Below are positions 26,985 to 36,254 of a stretch of 64,000 nucleotides of DNA, in pieces. Numbering within the stretch: the stretch's first letter is position 1; every line of letters starts with the position of its first letter. The position numbers were made by a program, and so were the translations under genes. This DNA comes from Teredinibacter haidensis. GTDB lineage: Bacteria; Pseudomonadota; Gammaproteobacteria; Pseudomonadales; Cellvibrionaceae. The notes under the pieces were generated by a model, which saw only the letters and a program-made list of their open reading frames with translations, did not search any database and was not told where the DNA came from. The stretch is taken from the NCBI RefSeq assembly GCF_014211975.1, contig NZ_CP060084.1:62001-126000 (forward strand), read 5' to 3'.

Positions 26985-28892
26985 ATGAATACCACCACCT
27001 TTTCTCGCAGCGTCTTGCTAATGGCAGCGGCAACACTATTTTCCGCCTGCAGTGGCGATGATGATGACAGCAAGGCAATAGACCTAACCCTGCTGCATAT
27101 GAACGACCATCACTCTCACCTCGAAGCCGAAACCTTCGATTTTGCCGTCGACACCATAGCATTAGAAACACGCACTGCCGCAGGCGAAGACGTAGCCGAA
27201 GTTGAAGTAAGCTTTGGCGGCTTTCCGATGATCACAACACTGTTTAAACAGCTTGAGGCCGATAACGACAACGTCATAAAAATTCATGCGGGCGACGCCG
27301 TAACCGGCACCCTCTACTACACCTTATTCGAAGGTGAAGCGGATGCAGCCATGATGAACGAAATCTGCTTCGATGTTTTTGCTCTGGGAAACCACGAATT
27401 TGACAGCGGCGATAATGGCCTCGCCAAATTTCTCGATCACCTAAACGACAACAACTGTGGCACCACAACCCTAGCCGCGAACGTTAGCCCTGCAAGCGGT
27501 TCGGCCATAGCAGACGGCTATATCGAACCCTACACAGTGATCAAGGTAGATGGAGAAAAAGTCGGCTTAATCGGAATCGATATTGCGGGTAAAACTAAAA
27601 ATTCGTCCAACCCCGACGACGGCACAACCTTCGCCGACGAAACCGCAACATCACAACAGTTTATTGACGAGTTAAAAGCCGATGGCGTAAACAAAATTAT
27701 TCTCGTCACGCACTACCAATACAGCAACGATCTAGAGCTAGCGGCCAACCTAAGTGGTGTCGACGTCATCGTAGGAGGCGACTCACACAGCCTGCTGGGC
27801 GACAGCACCTTTAGCGATCTGGGCTTCAACCCCGTGGGCGAATACCCCACCGTGGTCACCAACGCCGATGGCGACACCGTCTGTGTTGTACAAGCGTGGG
27901 AATACAGCCACCTAATGGGCAAACTGGACGTAAGTTTTGACAAAGAAGGAAAAGTAACCCACTGCGGCGGCTCCCCACTAATGCCCATTGCCCGAAGCTT
28001 TCAATACGAACACGGCGAAAACGACACCCGCGAGCTGAGCAGCATGGACACAGCCCTCGTTGAAGCCACCTTAACTGCACACCCAGAACTGATAGTAGTA
28101 GAAGAAGATCAAAATACAGCAACAGTATTAGCCGCGTACGAATCGCAAACCGAATCGCTAAAGGCAGCCGTAATCGGCACAGTCGAGTCCGACCTCTGTC
28201 TAGAGCGCTGGCCCGGGCAAGCCCGCTCCCTCCTGTGTGAAGCGGCAAACGAGCGCGTATATAAAATGGGTTCCGACATCAGCAACATCGTCGCAAAAGG
28301 ATTCCTAATGGCAACACCCACCGCCGATATCGCCATACAAAATGGTGGCGGCGTACGTGTAGATGTCGCCGCAGGTGAATACACCATCGCCGATGCCTAT
28401 ACCCTGTTGCCGTTCAGCAACACCCTGGTAACACTCGAAATGACCGGCCAGCAAATAATCGAAGTACTGGAAGACGCACTCTCCAACACTCTCGACAACA
28501 ACGGCTCGACAGGCTCATACCCCTACGCCAGCGGCCTGCGCTACAACGTAGACGCCTCGCAAGACAAAGGTGAACGCATCACAACAGTAGAAGTGAACTC
28601 GCGCGTACAAAACAGCTGGGCGCCGATAAACGTAAGCGCAACATACACCGTCGTAACCAACAACTTTATAGCCTCCGGTCAGGACGGCTATACCACCTTC
28701 GGCACAGTCTTCGATGCGGGTGACTACGTAGATACCTACACCGAATACGCACAAGGGTTTATCGACTACGTCAAAATGCTCAGTACCGAAAATGAAACAC
28801 TAAACCTACTACCCAGCGACGAATACAGCACACAACACTACATCGCAACAGACGGTTGCGACCACAACACCACAGCAGGCTGTGGCTACTAA
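26985..28892 (+). CDS. 5'-nucleotidase/UshA-family lipoprotein
   Basis: ATG 26985 has a GGAG site 11 bp upstream; the GTG at 26973 lies inside that site. The 635-residue product has a lipobox (FSAC, Cys22). The metallophosphatase domain carries MNDHHSH (two-metal site), GNHEFD and GGDSHS. The C-terminal 5'-nucleotidase domain has NGGGVR and YTLLPFSNTL, which bind the nucleobase and nucleotide in the family. Expected function is release of nucleosides from external nucleotides or NAD. Its codons favour C-ending triplets much more than the neighbours, suggesting transfer or high expression. Confidence 0.9.
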   Translation: MNTTTFSRSVLLMAAATLFSACSGDDDDSKAIDLTLLHMNDHHSHLEAETFDFAVDTIALETRTAAGEDVAEVEVSFGGFPMITTLFKQLEADNDNVIKIHAGDAVTGTLYYTLFEGEADAAMMNEICFDVFALGNHEFDSGDNGLAKFLDHLNDNNCGTTTLAANVSPASGSAIADGYIEPYTVIKVDGEKVGLIGIDIAGKTKNSSNPDDGTTFADETATSQQFIDELKADGVNKIILVTHYQYSNDLELAANLSGVDVIVGGDSHSLLGDSTFSDLGFNPVGEYPTVVTNADGDTVCVVQAWEYSHLMGKLDVSFDKEGKVTHCGGSPLMPIARSFQYEHGENDTRELSSMDTALVEATLTAHPELIVVEEDQNTATVLAAYESQTESLKAAVIGTVESDLCLERWPGQARSLLCEAANERVYKMGSDISNIVAKGFLMATPTADIAIQNGGGVRVDVAAGEYTIADAYTLLPFSNTLVTLEMTGQQIIEVLEDALSNTLDNNGSTGSYPYASGLRYNVDASQDKGERITTVEVNSRVQNSWAPINVSATYTVVTNNFIASGQDGYTTFGTVFDAGDYVDTYTEYAQGFIDYVKMLSTENETLNLLPSDEYSTQHYIATDGCDHNTTAGCGY

Positions 28893-29685
28893 ATAAATGC
28901 CTGAGCTTAAAACACCACCCCAGTGGTGAAATCGTAGGGCTAAGCTCGGCGGCCTGCTGAATCTAGTAGCCGCCGAGCCAACTACATTGCGAGTTAACCC
29001 CACAAACACCGCGTAAACCCACCCTTAGAGGCTTCGCGCCCGCAACCCAGCGAGCGCGTGTTTCTAGAGCCAAGCTCCGTCCCCCATCCCCGTTTGAAAA
29101 AATTGTGAGGCAGCAGCGGCCTGCAACGAAGAATTTTTGTGCCCGCAATGTAAACCCCACAACCCCAGAAATAAAAACAGCGCGTACAAACACCGCAAGC
29201 CCCTTAACAAACTCATTAACCAAAAAACCCCTATAGCGAGCGAATCCATCACAGCGGAAGATACCAATAGCCGCTAAACATACATAAACTAAGTTTTGCC
29301 CCAAAAGTGCAACACGGAACATACAAACATTGAGCTGGCGCAAAGAGCCGCATCAGCCACCTTATATGCTAAAGTGCGTCAACGCAGCCAAAGAGCATCG
29401 GCCACCGTGTGGCGAACACTCAATAGCTAAATCGTTTACTGAGTAAAGCTCGGTAGGTTGATTCGTTCCCTGCTTTAAAGGCTTACTGTTGTAGCGTTTA
29501 AACGAGCGGCTATTCGATAAAGCGTTGGTATCTTTGTCTGTATCGACCCAAAGCGACCCTTGAAAATCGAGTTGCTCTGATCCATTGGTTTTGCTTTAAC
29601 GGTTCTGCGGCAAGCTTCCGTGGGAAAACACGGGAACTTGTAGCCTAATAATGTTGTTAAGTAAAACGAGAAATCTGGAGGTATT
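28893..29685. other. Long non-coding stretch with hairpins
   Basis: About 790 bp with open frames that lack start signals and look like chance frames. A perfect 10-bp stem (GCTCGGCGGC with GCCGCCGAGC, 28944-28978, 15-base loop) lies just after the nucleotidase gene and may end its transcript, although no T-run follows. Confidence 0.5.
28944..28978. terminator. GC-rich hairpin after the nucleotidase gene
   Basis: A perfect 10-bp stem with a 15-base loop lies 52 bp past the stop. It lacks a T-run, so it could be a Rho-dependent or RNA-protecting hairpin rather than a true intrinsic terminator. Confidence 0.45.
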
Positions 29686-30048
29686 TTGAAAAACCTAGTA
29701 TATGTATTTGTTTCGGTATTACTGTTAGCTGGCTGTGTAAAAGTTAACCTGCTACCAGAGGATGCAGTAAAAAATAGTATTAAGGCTGGTAAAAATATAT
29801 ACGACGAATCTAAGCTGAAGCATAAGGGGGGTAAAAAACGAGAATATTCAAAACAGGTTTTGATATCGGACTTTCCAAATAGAGAAGAATCTGAAAAAGA
29901 GTGTTTTGATGAGTTGAAATCTAAACTTTCTTCTGAATCTAATAGTAGAGAAGCGGTTATAGTTTCTGAAAGAGCGGTTATCATTGACGGTGTTAACAAT
30001 AACGTTATTGAATGTCAACTTGTTGGGTATGTTTGGTCCGGAGCTTAA
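29686..30048 (+). CDS. Small lipoprotein of unknown function (TTG start)
   Basis: TTG 29686 is supported by a perfect GGAGG site 4 bp upstream and by the signal peptide that starts there, with lipobox LLAGC near residue 18. The mature 100 residues are lysine-rich at first and then form a short mixed domain with cysteines in KECFDELK and VIECQLVGYVW. I do not recognise a family. It is isolated, with long non-coding DNA on both sides. Confidence 0.7.
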   Translation: MKNLVYVFVSVLLLAGCVKVNLLPEDAVKNSIKAGKNIYDESKLKHKGGKKREYSKQVLISDFPNREESEKECFDELKSKLSSESNSREAVIVSERAVIIDGVNNNVIECQLVGYVWSGA

Positions 30049-30163
30049 CAAATTGGTCAACCCGACTCGTTGTTGTGAACTCTGTTTTTCTACAGGATCG
30101 TTAGTTGTAAATATGAATTGATACATCAGCAAAACACTTCCCATATTTTAGATCTCAGTAACA

Positions 30164-30463
30164 ATGATATTGTGTCTGATTCAAATTACTTTGGGATTTT
30201 TCGAAGTCAAGACTGGCAGTAGCACTGTTTCTATATGGGCGTTAGTGTCAGTTTTGTTAATTTTGAACTGGGTGTATTTCGATGCGGGGCATCAGAAATT
30301 CCATCGGCCGTTTAGCTTTGGTCTGTTTATACAGTTATATTGGTGGGCACTGATTCCTTGGTGTTAGGTGAAGGCCCGTGGCTGGAAAGGTCTCCTATTG
30401 CTACTATCCATTGTCTTTCTACTCCTTTCTCAAGAATTATTTTATGGGATATATAACAATTAA
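30164..30463 (+). pseudogene. Small membrane protein interrupted by an in-frame TAG
   Basis: The frame from ATG 30164 reads through two hydrophobic helices to ALIPWC, meets TAG at 30365, and continues without shift as VKARGWKGLLLLL, a third hydrophobic helix, to a natural TAA at 30461. A membrane segment that resumes right after the stop, in the same frame, indicates a single-base nonsense change in a roughly 98-codon gene. Either it is a pseudogene or TAG is read through. No close ribosome site was seen, which favours decay. Function unknown. Confidence 0.65.
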
Positions 30464-31065
30464 CAACGCAACGCAGCCGCCCCTCCCTTCCGATGTTTTT
30501 TTGTGCTTACCTAAGCTACCATAAAACAGCAGATGGGGGGCAAGTCTTGCTCTTTACCTTTCGCTAGTATATTCGCCATAGCCCAATAGCAAGTGCTCGA
30601 TACATACCTCATTTTCAGTACAATAATATACACTCTGACCTAAGGCCTTTAGCTGGTGGTGGTTAAACTGCCAACTTAAATGCAGTACCCATCAAACTCC
30701 CCGGTATTCTTCAGCGCTACGTCTTTACGGCTCTTTTGTGAAGCTTATTTAGACCATAGTCTTTACGCTTATTGACTATCCTCTGTAACTCAGCCAAGGG
30801 AGTAAGAGATAACTCTTTAGTTGTTGTGATTTTTATAATTGCCAGCAGTCTGGCCAGTTGCGGCGTTCAATGGAGTGTTTCGGACGTTAGGCCCGTTGGG
30901 TAAAGGCCATTACATGGCCGCCGATAGGTAAGGAAGAGGGTTGTCCGTTGTTATAAAGGTGCAGCCTTAAATAAAAACGGAGTTAAGCCGTTTGGCTGGG
31001 TAAGATAAGCAAGCGAAAAATATTACGTTAACGCGTAGCGTTGGTTCGGCCACAAAGCACTGCCT
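30464..31065. other. Non-coding stretch
   Basis: About 600 bp with no frame that I can support on either strand. It contains the leftward end region of the small lipoprotein at 31066. Confidence 0.5.
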
Positions 31066-31437
31066 CTATTTACAGGTGCCTTCGTTACTAACGATTATAT
31101 CGCCCACCAGTACATCACCTAATTTACCGTCGGGAATATAAAAAGTCGCTTCGTCGCCCTTGTCTGCTTTTCCATCGAAAGATTCTCCCTCTTTGAGGTT
31201 GGCTATATTCAACAGACGCGAGTCGGCTTTCTGTATCTCTTCACCGTTACGGTAAACCGTAAACCAGTCGTTGTTTGCGATACAGCCTTTAGAAACTGTG
31301 CCGGTAATCGCGAGCCCTTTTAATATAAGGCCTTCGAGTAACTCTATTTTATTAATGGTTGCTTCAAAATTTTGGTCGGCGTTTTGGCAGCCTGTAAAAA
31401 TAAATAGTATAACGATACTAAAAAATAAATTTCTCAT
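31066..31437 (-). CDS. Small lipoprotein of unknown function
   Basis: The 123-residue protein has a lipobox IFTGC near residue 17. The mature part looks like a small beta-barrel with two cysteines: SKGCIANNDWFTVYRNGEEI near the middle and GTCK at the end. The pattern of an OB/translation-factor-like barrel (KLGDVLVGDIIV) is suggestive but not enough to name a family. It lies 20 bp downstream of another secreted protein gene on the same strand, so they are likely to be co-transcribed. Confidence 0.65.
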   Translation of the reverse strand: MRNLFFSIVILFIFTGCQNADQNFEATINKIELLEGLILKGLAITGTVSKGCIANNDWFTVYRNGEEIQKADSRLLNIANLKEGESFDGKADKGDEATFYIPDGKLGDVLVGDIIVSNEGTCK

Positions 31438-31457
31438 TTTAGTTGTCTTTTATATGG

Positions 31458-31871
31458 CTATTGTACTCTGCAAAAGTATTCTTTGAATTGCCAAACTGTC
31501 ACGGGAATAGTGTAACAGTTATTTTCAAAGGTAAGCTCTCGCACAACGTCGCCGCGCTTTTGATGGAAATACGTTATACGTATTGAGTTTTTAGTGAGGG
31601 GTGCTATATCTGCGTTAATAAAGTTTAGTTGTTCTGGTTTTTGGTTTGCGAAGTAGGTTGTGAATGAATCATAACGAAATTCGTTAACCAGCTTGCCGAA
31701 GAATTTATTGCGGTAGGTTTTCCTTTCAGCTTCCGGTATGCCTTCCGTTGCCTCCATGCTGGCCAGCGTCATCGCTTCATTAGACTGGAATGCGCCGATA
31801 TAAAAAACCTGCTCCTGCGCTATAACCGAGGGGATTACAAAAATAAATAGAAAGAAGCTTATTAGTCTCAT
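31458..31871 (-). CDS. Secreted protein of unknown function (137 aa)
   Basis: A signal peptide with probable cleavage after VIAQ is followed by about 118 residues of a mixed alpha/beta domain with two cysteines near the end (NNCYTIPV and EYFCRVQ) that may form a disulphide. I recognise no family. It precedes the small lipoprotein at 31066 on the same strand, and the two may form a small envelope operon. Confidence 0.65.
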   Translation of the reverse strand: MRLISFFLFIFVIPSVIAQEQVFYIGAFQSNEAMTLASMEATEGIPEAERKTYRNKFFGKLVNEFRYDSFTTYFANQKPEQLNFINADIAPLTKNSIRITYFHQKRGDVVRELTFENNCYTIPVTVWQFKEYFCRVQ

Positions 31872-31900
31872 ACAAGTATAAATAGTTAAGAGAATGTAAT

Positions 31901-31936
31901 TCTGATGGGCGGCCTGTTAAAGCCGCGCCACCAGAT
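31901..31936. terminator. Imperfect hairpin after the GH11 gene
   Basis: TCTGATGGGCGGC and GCCGCGCCACCAGA form a nearly complete inverted repeat 10 bp past the leftward xylanase stop. The T-run is weak. Confidence 0.45.
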
Positions 31937-31945
31937 TAGAGTTTA

Positions 31946-33184
31946 TTAGTTACAGCTTCCGACGGTTGTCCAGGAAGCATCACTACCGGGTACAGTGCTG
32001 GTGTACCAGTTGGCCTGATAGAGCGTGCCCTCGTAGACCATTTGATCGCCGGCGGATGCGTGATTATTGGTGCCGCCAGACCAGTCTTTGGCTGTCCAGT
32101 TAGGGTATTCGTTCACACCGCTGCAGTCCACACCGTTGCCAACAGAACTAGAGCTGCTGGAAGAAACTGAGCTGGAAGAGCTTGAGCTAGAAGAGCTAGA
32201 GCTGCTGGAAGAACTGGAGGAGCTAGAGCTGCTGGATGATGTACAGCTGGACACTACGCCGCCGCCACCGCTCTGGCTTTCACAGGTCGTACGACCGATA
32301 CAGCTCTGGCTGCTTTCCCAGCCCCATCCACTGGTTTGGTTGTTACACAGAGGGTAAGAGGTGCCGTACCAGTTACACACTTCCTCACACTCGCCGTTGC
32401 TGGAAGAGCTAGAAGAGCTGGAGCTACTGGAGCTACTGGAGGACGAAGAGCTGCTAGAACTTGAGCTTGAACTGGAGCTAGAACTTGAGCTGGTACCGCT
32501 TTCGACAACAGTAACGTCTGAGCTACCACCACTTTGATACCCTTCCGTGGCCATTACCATATAGTAGAATTCGGTACCCATGTTTAAACCGGCCGCTTCC
32601 CAGGCATCGAAGTGAGCGCCAATATCGATGGTTCCACTGGTACGCTTGTTGTCGCGCACACTCCAATATTGGTAGAAAGTAGCCGTACCGTCGATAGAGG
32701 GTTGCTCTACCCGCTGGCTGCGTCCAAGTTGATAGGTGCTGCCATCAACCGTGACTGAGCCGTAGCTATCGGCACCGGAACTTGGGTTGTAATTCACCCA
32801 GTTTTCAATAATGTAGTATTCAATGAGCGGGTTTCTTGTCCAGCCGTAAAGTGCCAAATAGCTGGTGTTGTTGGCGCTGTAGCTACCCGAGTAGCTAATC
32901 GTTTTGCGGCTTCCGGGGTTCCAACCATATCCGCCTACCCAGTTGTTTGTGGCATTCGTCCAGCTGGATGTATAGCGACCGCCATCGTAAAGAGTCATCG
33001 ACGCGTCGCCGGAATCTTTCCAGAAAGTATAGAAAAAGCCGCCGTTGTCACCTTCTTCGTTTTCAGATATGGTTATTTGCGCGTGGGTGCCCAAAGAAAA
33101 CAGACCCGCCACAACCGATAAAAGGGTAATCGATATGGCTTTAGCCACACTCAAATACCCTGACTTAATGTCAGTTACTTTCAT
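31946..33184 (-). CDS. GH11 endo-xylanase with CBM10 and CBM5/12-like modules
   Basis: The 412-residue secreted enzyme begins with a signal peptide (to about residue 36). The GH11 domain (about 38-232) has nucleophile Glu122 in NPLIEYYII and acid/base Glu214 in MATEGYQSG. A polyserine linker leads to a CBM10 (about 263-300, CNWYGTSYPLC and GWGWESSQSC), then another polyserine linker and a C-terminal CBM5/12-like domain (about 353-412, YPNWTAKDWSGG and YQANWYTS). The enzyme should cut internal beta-1,4 links of xylan while bound to cell wall. The ribosome site AGAGGAT lies 8 bp before the start. Confidence 0.94.
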   Translation of the reverse strand: MKVTDIKSGYLSVAKAISITLLSVVAGLFSLGTHAQITISENEEGDNGGFFYTFWKDSGDASMTLYDGGRYTSSWTNATNNWVGGYGWNPGSRKTISYSGSYSANNTSYLALYGWTRNPLIEYYIIENWVNYNPSSGADSYGSVTVDGSTYQLGRSQRVEQPSIDGTATFYQYWSVRDNKRTSGTIDIGAHFDAWEAAGLNMGTEFYYMVMATEGYQSGGSSDVTVVESGTSSSSSSSSSSSSSSSSSSSSSSSSSSSSSSSNGECEEVCNWYGTSYPLCNNQTSGWGWESSQSCIGRTTCESQSGGGGVVSSCTSSSSSSSSSSSSSSSSSSSSSSSSVSSSSSSSVGNGVDCSGVNEYPNWTAKDWSGGTNNHASAGDQMVYEGTLYQANWYTSTVPGSDASWTTVGSCN

Positions 33185-33795
33185 TCTTCGATCCTCTTGA
33201 TTGCATTATGTTTATCGCTACCTGTAACTCCCCGCCAATTGAAAGCGATCAATTACTATCGAGAGAAAAGTAGCCATTTAAGAGCGTTGTAAGGGATGAT
33301 TGATTGCACTGATCCCATTGGGTTGTGCTTAACTAGTTTATGTTCTTAAGGTTGTTGTTATGCTTGACCCGCATCCCGTTTCCATCACACAGCTTGTTTA
33401 TTATCTTTATTGTCAGCAAGGCAGGGAACCAGTACGGAGATTGTCGTCGATTAGGCACAAAATTGTCAATTTGACAATAAGATAAGGTGCGTGCCTCAGG
33501 TGGAGCGATATTCGTTTTTATTATTACAAACTTTTCGAAAGAGCGGCAGTACGGGGGGAATTGAGACCCTGATCGCACAAGTTCTGTGAAATATACGGGC
33601 GGGCAAAGGCAAAAGGCCTATTGATTTATCGCAAATCGATATAAATAGAAAATTAAAACTAACCGCCAATAAAACACCCGCCAAAAGCACAATGCACGGA
33701 TAAATCTATTGACAGCTAATGCTTTAGAATTACTTAAATATCCTTAAGAATGTGGGGCTTTTATTTTTTGGCTGCACGAATATTTTGCTTAGCCT
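33185..33795. other. Non-coding upstream region of the GH11 gene
   Basis: About 600 bp. The only structured signal I see is the 17-bp inverted repeat at 33462. Open frames inside lack support. Confidence 0.5.
33462..33478. promoter_or_regulatory. 17-bp perfect inverted repeat (candidate operator)
   Basis: ATTGTCAA-T-TTGACAAT is perfectly symmetric around one base. It lies 278 bp upstream of the leftward xylanase start, far for a simple repressor site but possible for an activator or a long leader. Confidence 0.4.
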
Positions 33796-34050
33796 TTACA
33801 ACGCCTTGTTGATTGCTACCCGCTTTGAGTTTTCAGAGCCTACAACCTGAAGCACAACTTCACCGTTCTTCGCCCAGGTGTAGTGATCCAGACGGCTAGG
33901 CTCGGTATAGACACCACCGGCGCTAATGTCTATCACCTGCTCTTGGATAACCGTATCACCATATCCCACAACAATAGAGCCAGAGAAAACAGAAATTACT
34001 CTTTCGTCGGTATGATATGGCTCTACAGGAAAGCTCCGTGCTATTAAGCT
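33796..34050 (-). pseudogene. 3' remnant of a cupin-domain gene
   Basis: Reading the minus strand through this stretch gives an 80-residue open frame with no start: EPYHTDERVISVFSGSIVVGYGD, then SAGGVYTEPSRLDHYTWAKNGEVVLQVVG, ending at TAA (33796). This is the typical second half of a small cupin (metal-binding H-x-H and late His pattern, TEP...HYTWA). The first half is absent: the frame runs back into the 3' end of the unrelated gene at 34044. The cupin therefore lost its 5' part when the neighbouring pair was inserted or after a deletion. Confidence 0.75.
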
Positions 34051-34400
34051 AAAACAGCAGCGACTGAAACAACGGCTTTTACAGCCTGTGTGATCGCGCT
34101 CGTTACTTTTTCAATCTTATCTAAGTTTTCCTTAATAGATTGTCTCGCCTCTTGTGCCTTCTGGGTGGCGGCTTGAAGGTCAGCCAAGGCTTGCGTAATT
34201 TCGTCTGGGGTATCGTTCATCAAGTCATCGAGTACTTCATCGTATTGGTCGAGCAACTTTCGTTTTTCTGCCAGCAGCTTTTGACGTTTTTTGAATTCAA
34301 CAGGGTTTGATTTATCCAGCAGAGGCCAAACATTATTGATAGCCGTGATGGCGTTTTGAATCTCTGTAAGCAAATCTTCTTTCTGTTTTGGTGTTGGCAT
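34044..34400 (-). CDS. Helical coiled-coil protein of unknown function (118 aa)
   Basis: The protein is almost wholly helical, with a heptad-like pattern from about 5 to 105 and a hydrophobic C-terminal segment (AITQAVKAVVSVAAVLA) that could insert in a membrane. No signal peptide is present. It lies 47 bp downstream of a lipoprotein gene of the same strand, and both are rich in long helices, so they could be partners. The 3' end abuts the broken cupin gene. I do not recognise a family. Confidence 0.6.
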   Translation of the reverse strand: MPTPKQKEDLLTEIQNAITAINNVWPLLDKSNPVEFKKRQKLLAEKRKLLDQYDEVLDDLMNDTPDEITQALADLQAATQKAQEARQSIKENLDKIEKVTSAITQAVKAVVSVAAVLA

Positions 34401-34447
34401 TTCGTATTCCTCAATTATCTGTTAGTTCCATTTCCGGCATTGGAATC

Positions 34448-35419
34448 TTATTTACAGGTTAAGCCTTTATCCGCTTTTATTTCAAGATTGTTAGATTCGC
34501 AATCTAAAAACATTTCTTCGACACTATCGAAGTACTTGGCTTCAGACTTCAACGATTTAGTCGCTGCCACAAGGTCTTTACCGGTATATTTTTTGTCCTT
34601 GAGCGATTTAGCTAGTTTGCCATGAGCCATAGCCAAAGCTTTGAGAGAGCTACGTGATTTTTTAATCGCTTCAGACGTTACCTTCAGCTCACGGTAACCG
34701 TCCAGAATTGTATTTACTGCGGCTCTACGCTCATCCATAGTCAAGTTCTCCTCTGCAGCCATATACCCGTTTAAATCTGACACAAGATGTTCCTCTCGAT
34801 AGGCATACAGCGCCTTCTGAACGTAACCGTTACTGAGCGTTGTATCCATAGCTTTGATAAGGTTCTGGATCTCTGTATCGGTCGTTGTAACAATTTCACG
34901 GATAGCTTTTGCCGCTTTATTCTTCGCATACAAATAACTGATCGATCCGGTAGCCTTACCCAGCGTAGACGCATCATCTTTTGAAATAAGTTCATCATCT
35001 CCGCCCAGCGCCTTATGGGCATCATTCAAGCTGAAGATGGCTGAACTCAATTCGGCGCCCGAGAGGGCATGCTTTTCTTTATCGCCGATAAGCGCAAGCT
35101 GGTGGAGAGCATTGAAATAATTGTTAAGTGCCTGGCTAGCCTTTACCAAAGAGGCGGTTTTCTTATCTTTCGCCGTTTTAAATAAGTGCTTATCAAACAC
35201 CTGAAGTGAATCTAGCGTAGTCACAACATCTTGTTGGTTGATGGCCACTTCGACTTCTTTGTTAAGCCTTGAGTCATATAGCTCAGTAATAACCACATTG
35301 ATACTGGCCGACAACCCGTTGGCTTGTTCGCTAAAAGCTTCGATCTGAGTGGTTGGTATGTTGCTGCATGCACTCACGGTGAGAGCCATACATAGCATAG
35401 CGGGAAAATTAAAGTTCAT
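34448..35419 (-). CDS. Helical lipoprotein of unknown function (323 aa)
   Basis: A signal peptide with lipobox VSAC at about residue 18 predicts a lipid-anchored protein. The 300 following residues are nearly all helical, charged, and contain no known catalytic motif; the tail carries two cysteines (FLDCESNN and LTCK). The gene forms a probable two-gene unit with the coiled-coil gene at 34044. The pair sits between a broken cupin gene and a frameshifted gene, which suggests recent insertion here. Function is not recognisable. Confidence 0.65.
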   Translation of the reverse strand: MNFNFPAMLCMALTVSACSNIPTTQIEAFSEQANGLSASINVVITELYDSRLNKEVEVAINQQDVVTTLDSLQVFDKHLFKTAKDKKTASLVKASQALNNYFNALHQLALIGDKEKHALSGAELSSAIFSLNDAHKALGGDDELISKDDASTLGKATGSISYLYAKNKAAKAIREIVTTTDTEIQNLIKAMDTTLSNGYVQKALYAYREEHLVSDLNGYMAAEENLTMDERRAAVNTILDGYRELKVTSEAIKKSRSSLKALAMAHGKLAKSLKDKKYTGKDLVAATKSLKSEAKYFDSVEEMFLDCESNNLEIKADKGLTCK

Positions 35420-35859
35420 GCTACTTCCTTTATGAATGGTGGTTAAAAATAGACTCGATTCCCGTTAGTCTAAGCTTTAAAGAAAGGCAAGCGGCGATCA
35501 AAGAAAATCACCCCAGGCACTCCAGCTAAAGCAGGTAATATTGTTAGCCAGACTAATTCTTAATACGTCGTAATCTATCGCTTCTTACTAGACAATATAA
35601 CAAAATGATTAACATGCTACACACTGCACTAAAATACGACTAACTGCCGCGTACAGCGCATTTAGAATGCGCCCACGGGCGCACCGATTCTATGTTGCAG
35701 ACTTATAGTGGGTAAAAGCGAGACAGGGTTGGGCCTCAATTCGAAACTTTGGTGCCTATGCGCTAGCGCGTAAGCCCAAGCGCCTTAACAAACCCGTAGC
35801 CTTCTATTTGATTTTTATTTTTTTCGATCAGCTATAACCGAAGAGACGTTAATTTGGAC
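35420..35859. other. Non-coding stretch
   Basis: About 440 bp upstream of the helical lipoprotein gene. It must hold that gene's promoter. No open frame is supported. Confidence 0.45.
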
Positions 35860-36154
35860 TTATTCCAGGTATTTGTAAAGGCTATAAATATAGGTTGTAT
35901 CCTCATTTCTAAATTGAAGTTTCAGAAAGTTGTCTTTGACATCCATCGGTAAAGCTATTCGTTCTATATCCTGATACAGGGAAGAGGTGATGTGTGCCCA
36001 TGAATCAATACTAGAGGTTTTAGCAATTACTTCGCACATTCGTTGTTTGCAAACAACACTTGATAGCTCTATGTCGGCCGATTTTGGATGTGTCCGTATG
36101 GCCGATCGTAATTCGGAGAACTAATACAACGATGTTTAACAAAATTAATTTCAT
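35860..36154 (-). pseudogene. Frameshifted small secreted protein gene
   Basis: ATG 36154 has an AAGGAGAG site 6 bp upstream. It encodes a hydrophobic signal (MKLILLNIVVLV), then the frame changes by one base and continues as SELRSAIRTHPKSADIELSS through VVCKQRMCEVIAK to a TAA at 35860. The total of 295 bp (98 codons plus one) fits one inserted base close to the signal peptide end. Two cysteines and an IELSSVVC...CEV segment resemble short secreted proteins with a single disulphide. It is probably a recent pseudogene; a sequencing error could also explain it. Confidence 0.6.
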
Positions 36155-36254
36155 ATAGCTCTCCTTGGCATTAATTATTTTAACACTCTAAGTTCAGGCG
36201 CGCGTTAGCGCGTATAGACGCAAAGTGGCGTTGAAAAGTTTATTGGTTATAAGA

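Noticed and set aside
28963..29343. Leftward frames downstream of the nucleotidase gene
   Set aside because: They lack start signals and have Cys/Val/Gly-rich chance-like translations.
32067..32532. Glu/Leu-rich and Ala-rich frames over the xylanase linkers
   Set aside because: They are antisense or shifted readings of polyserine codons.
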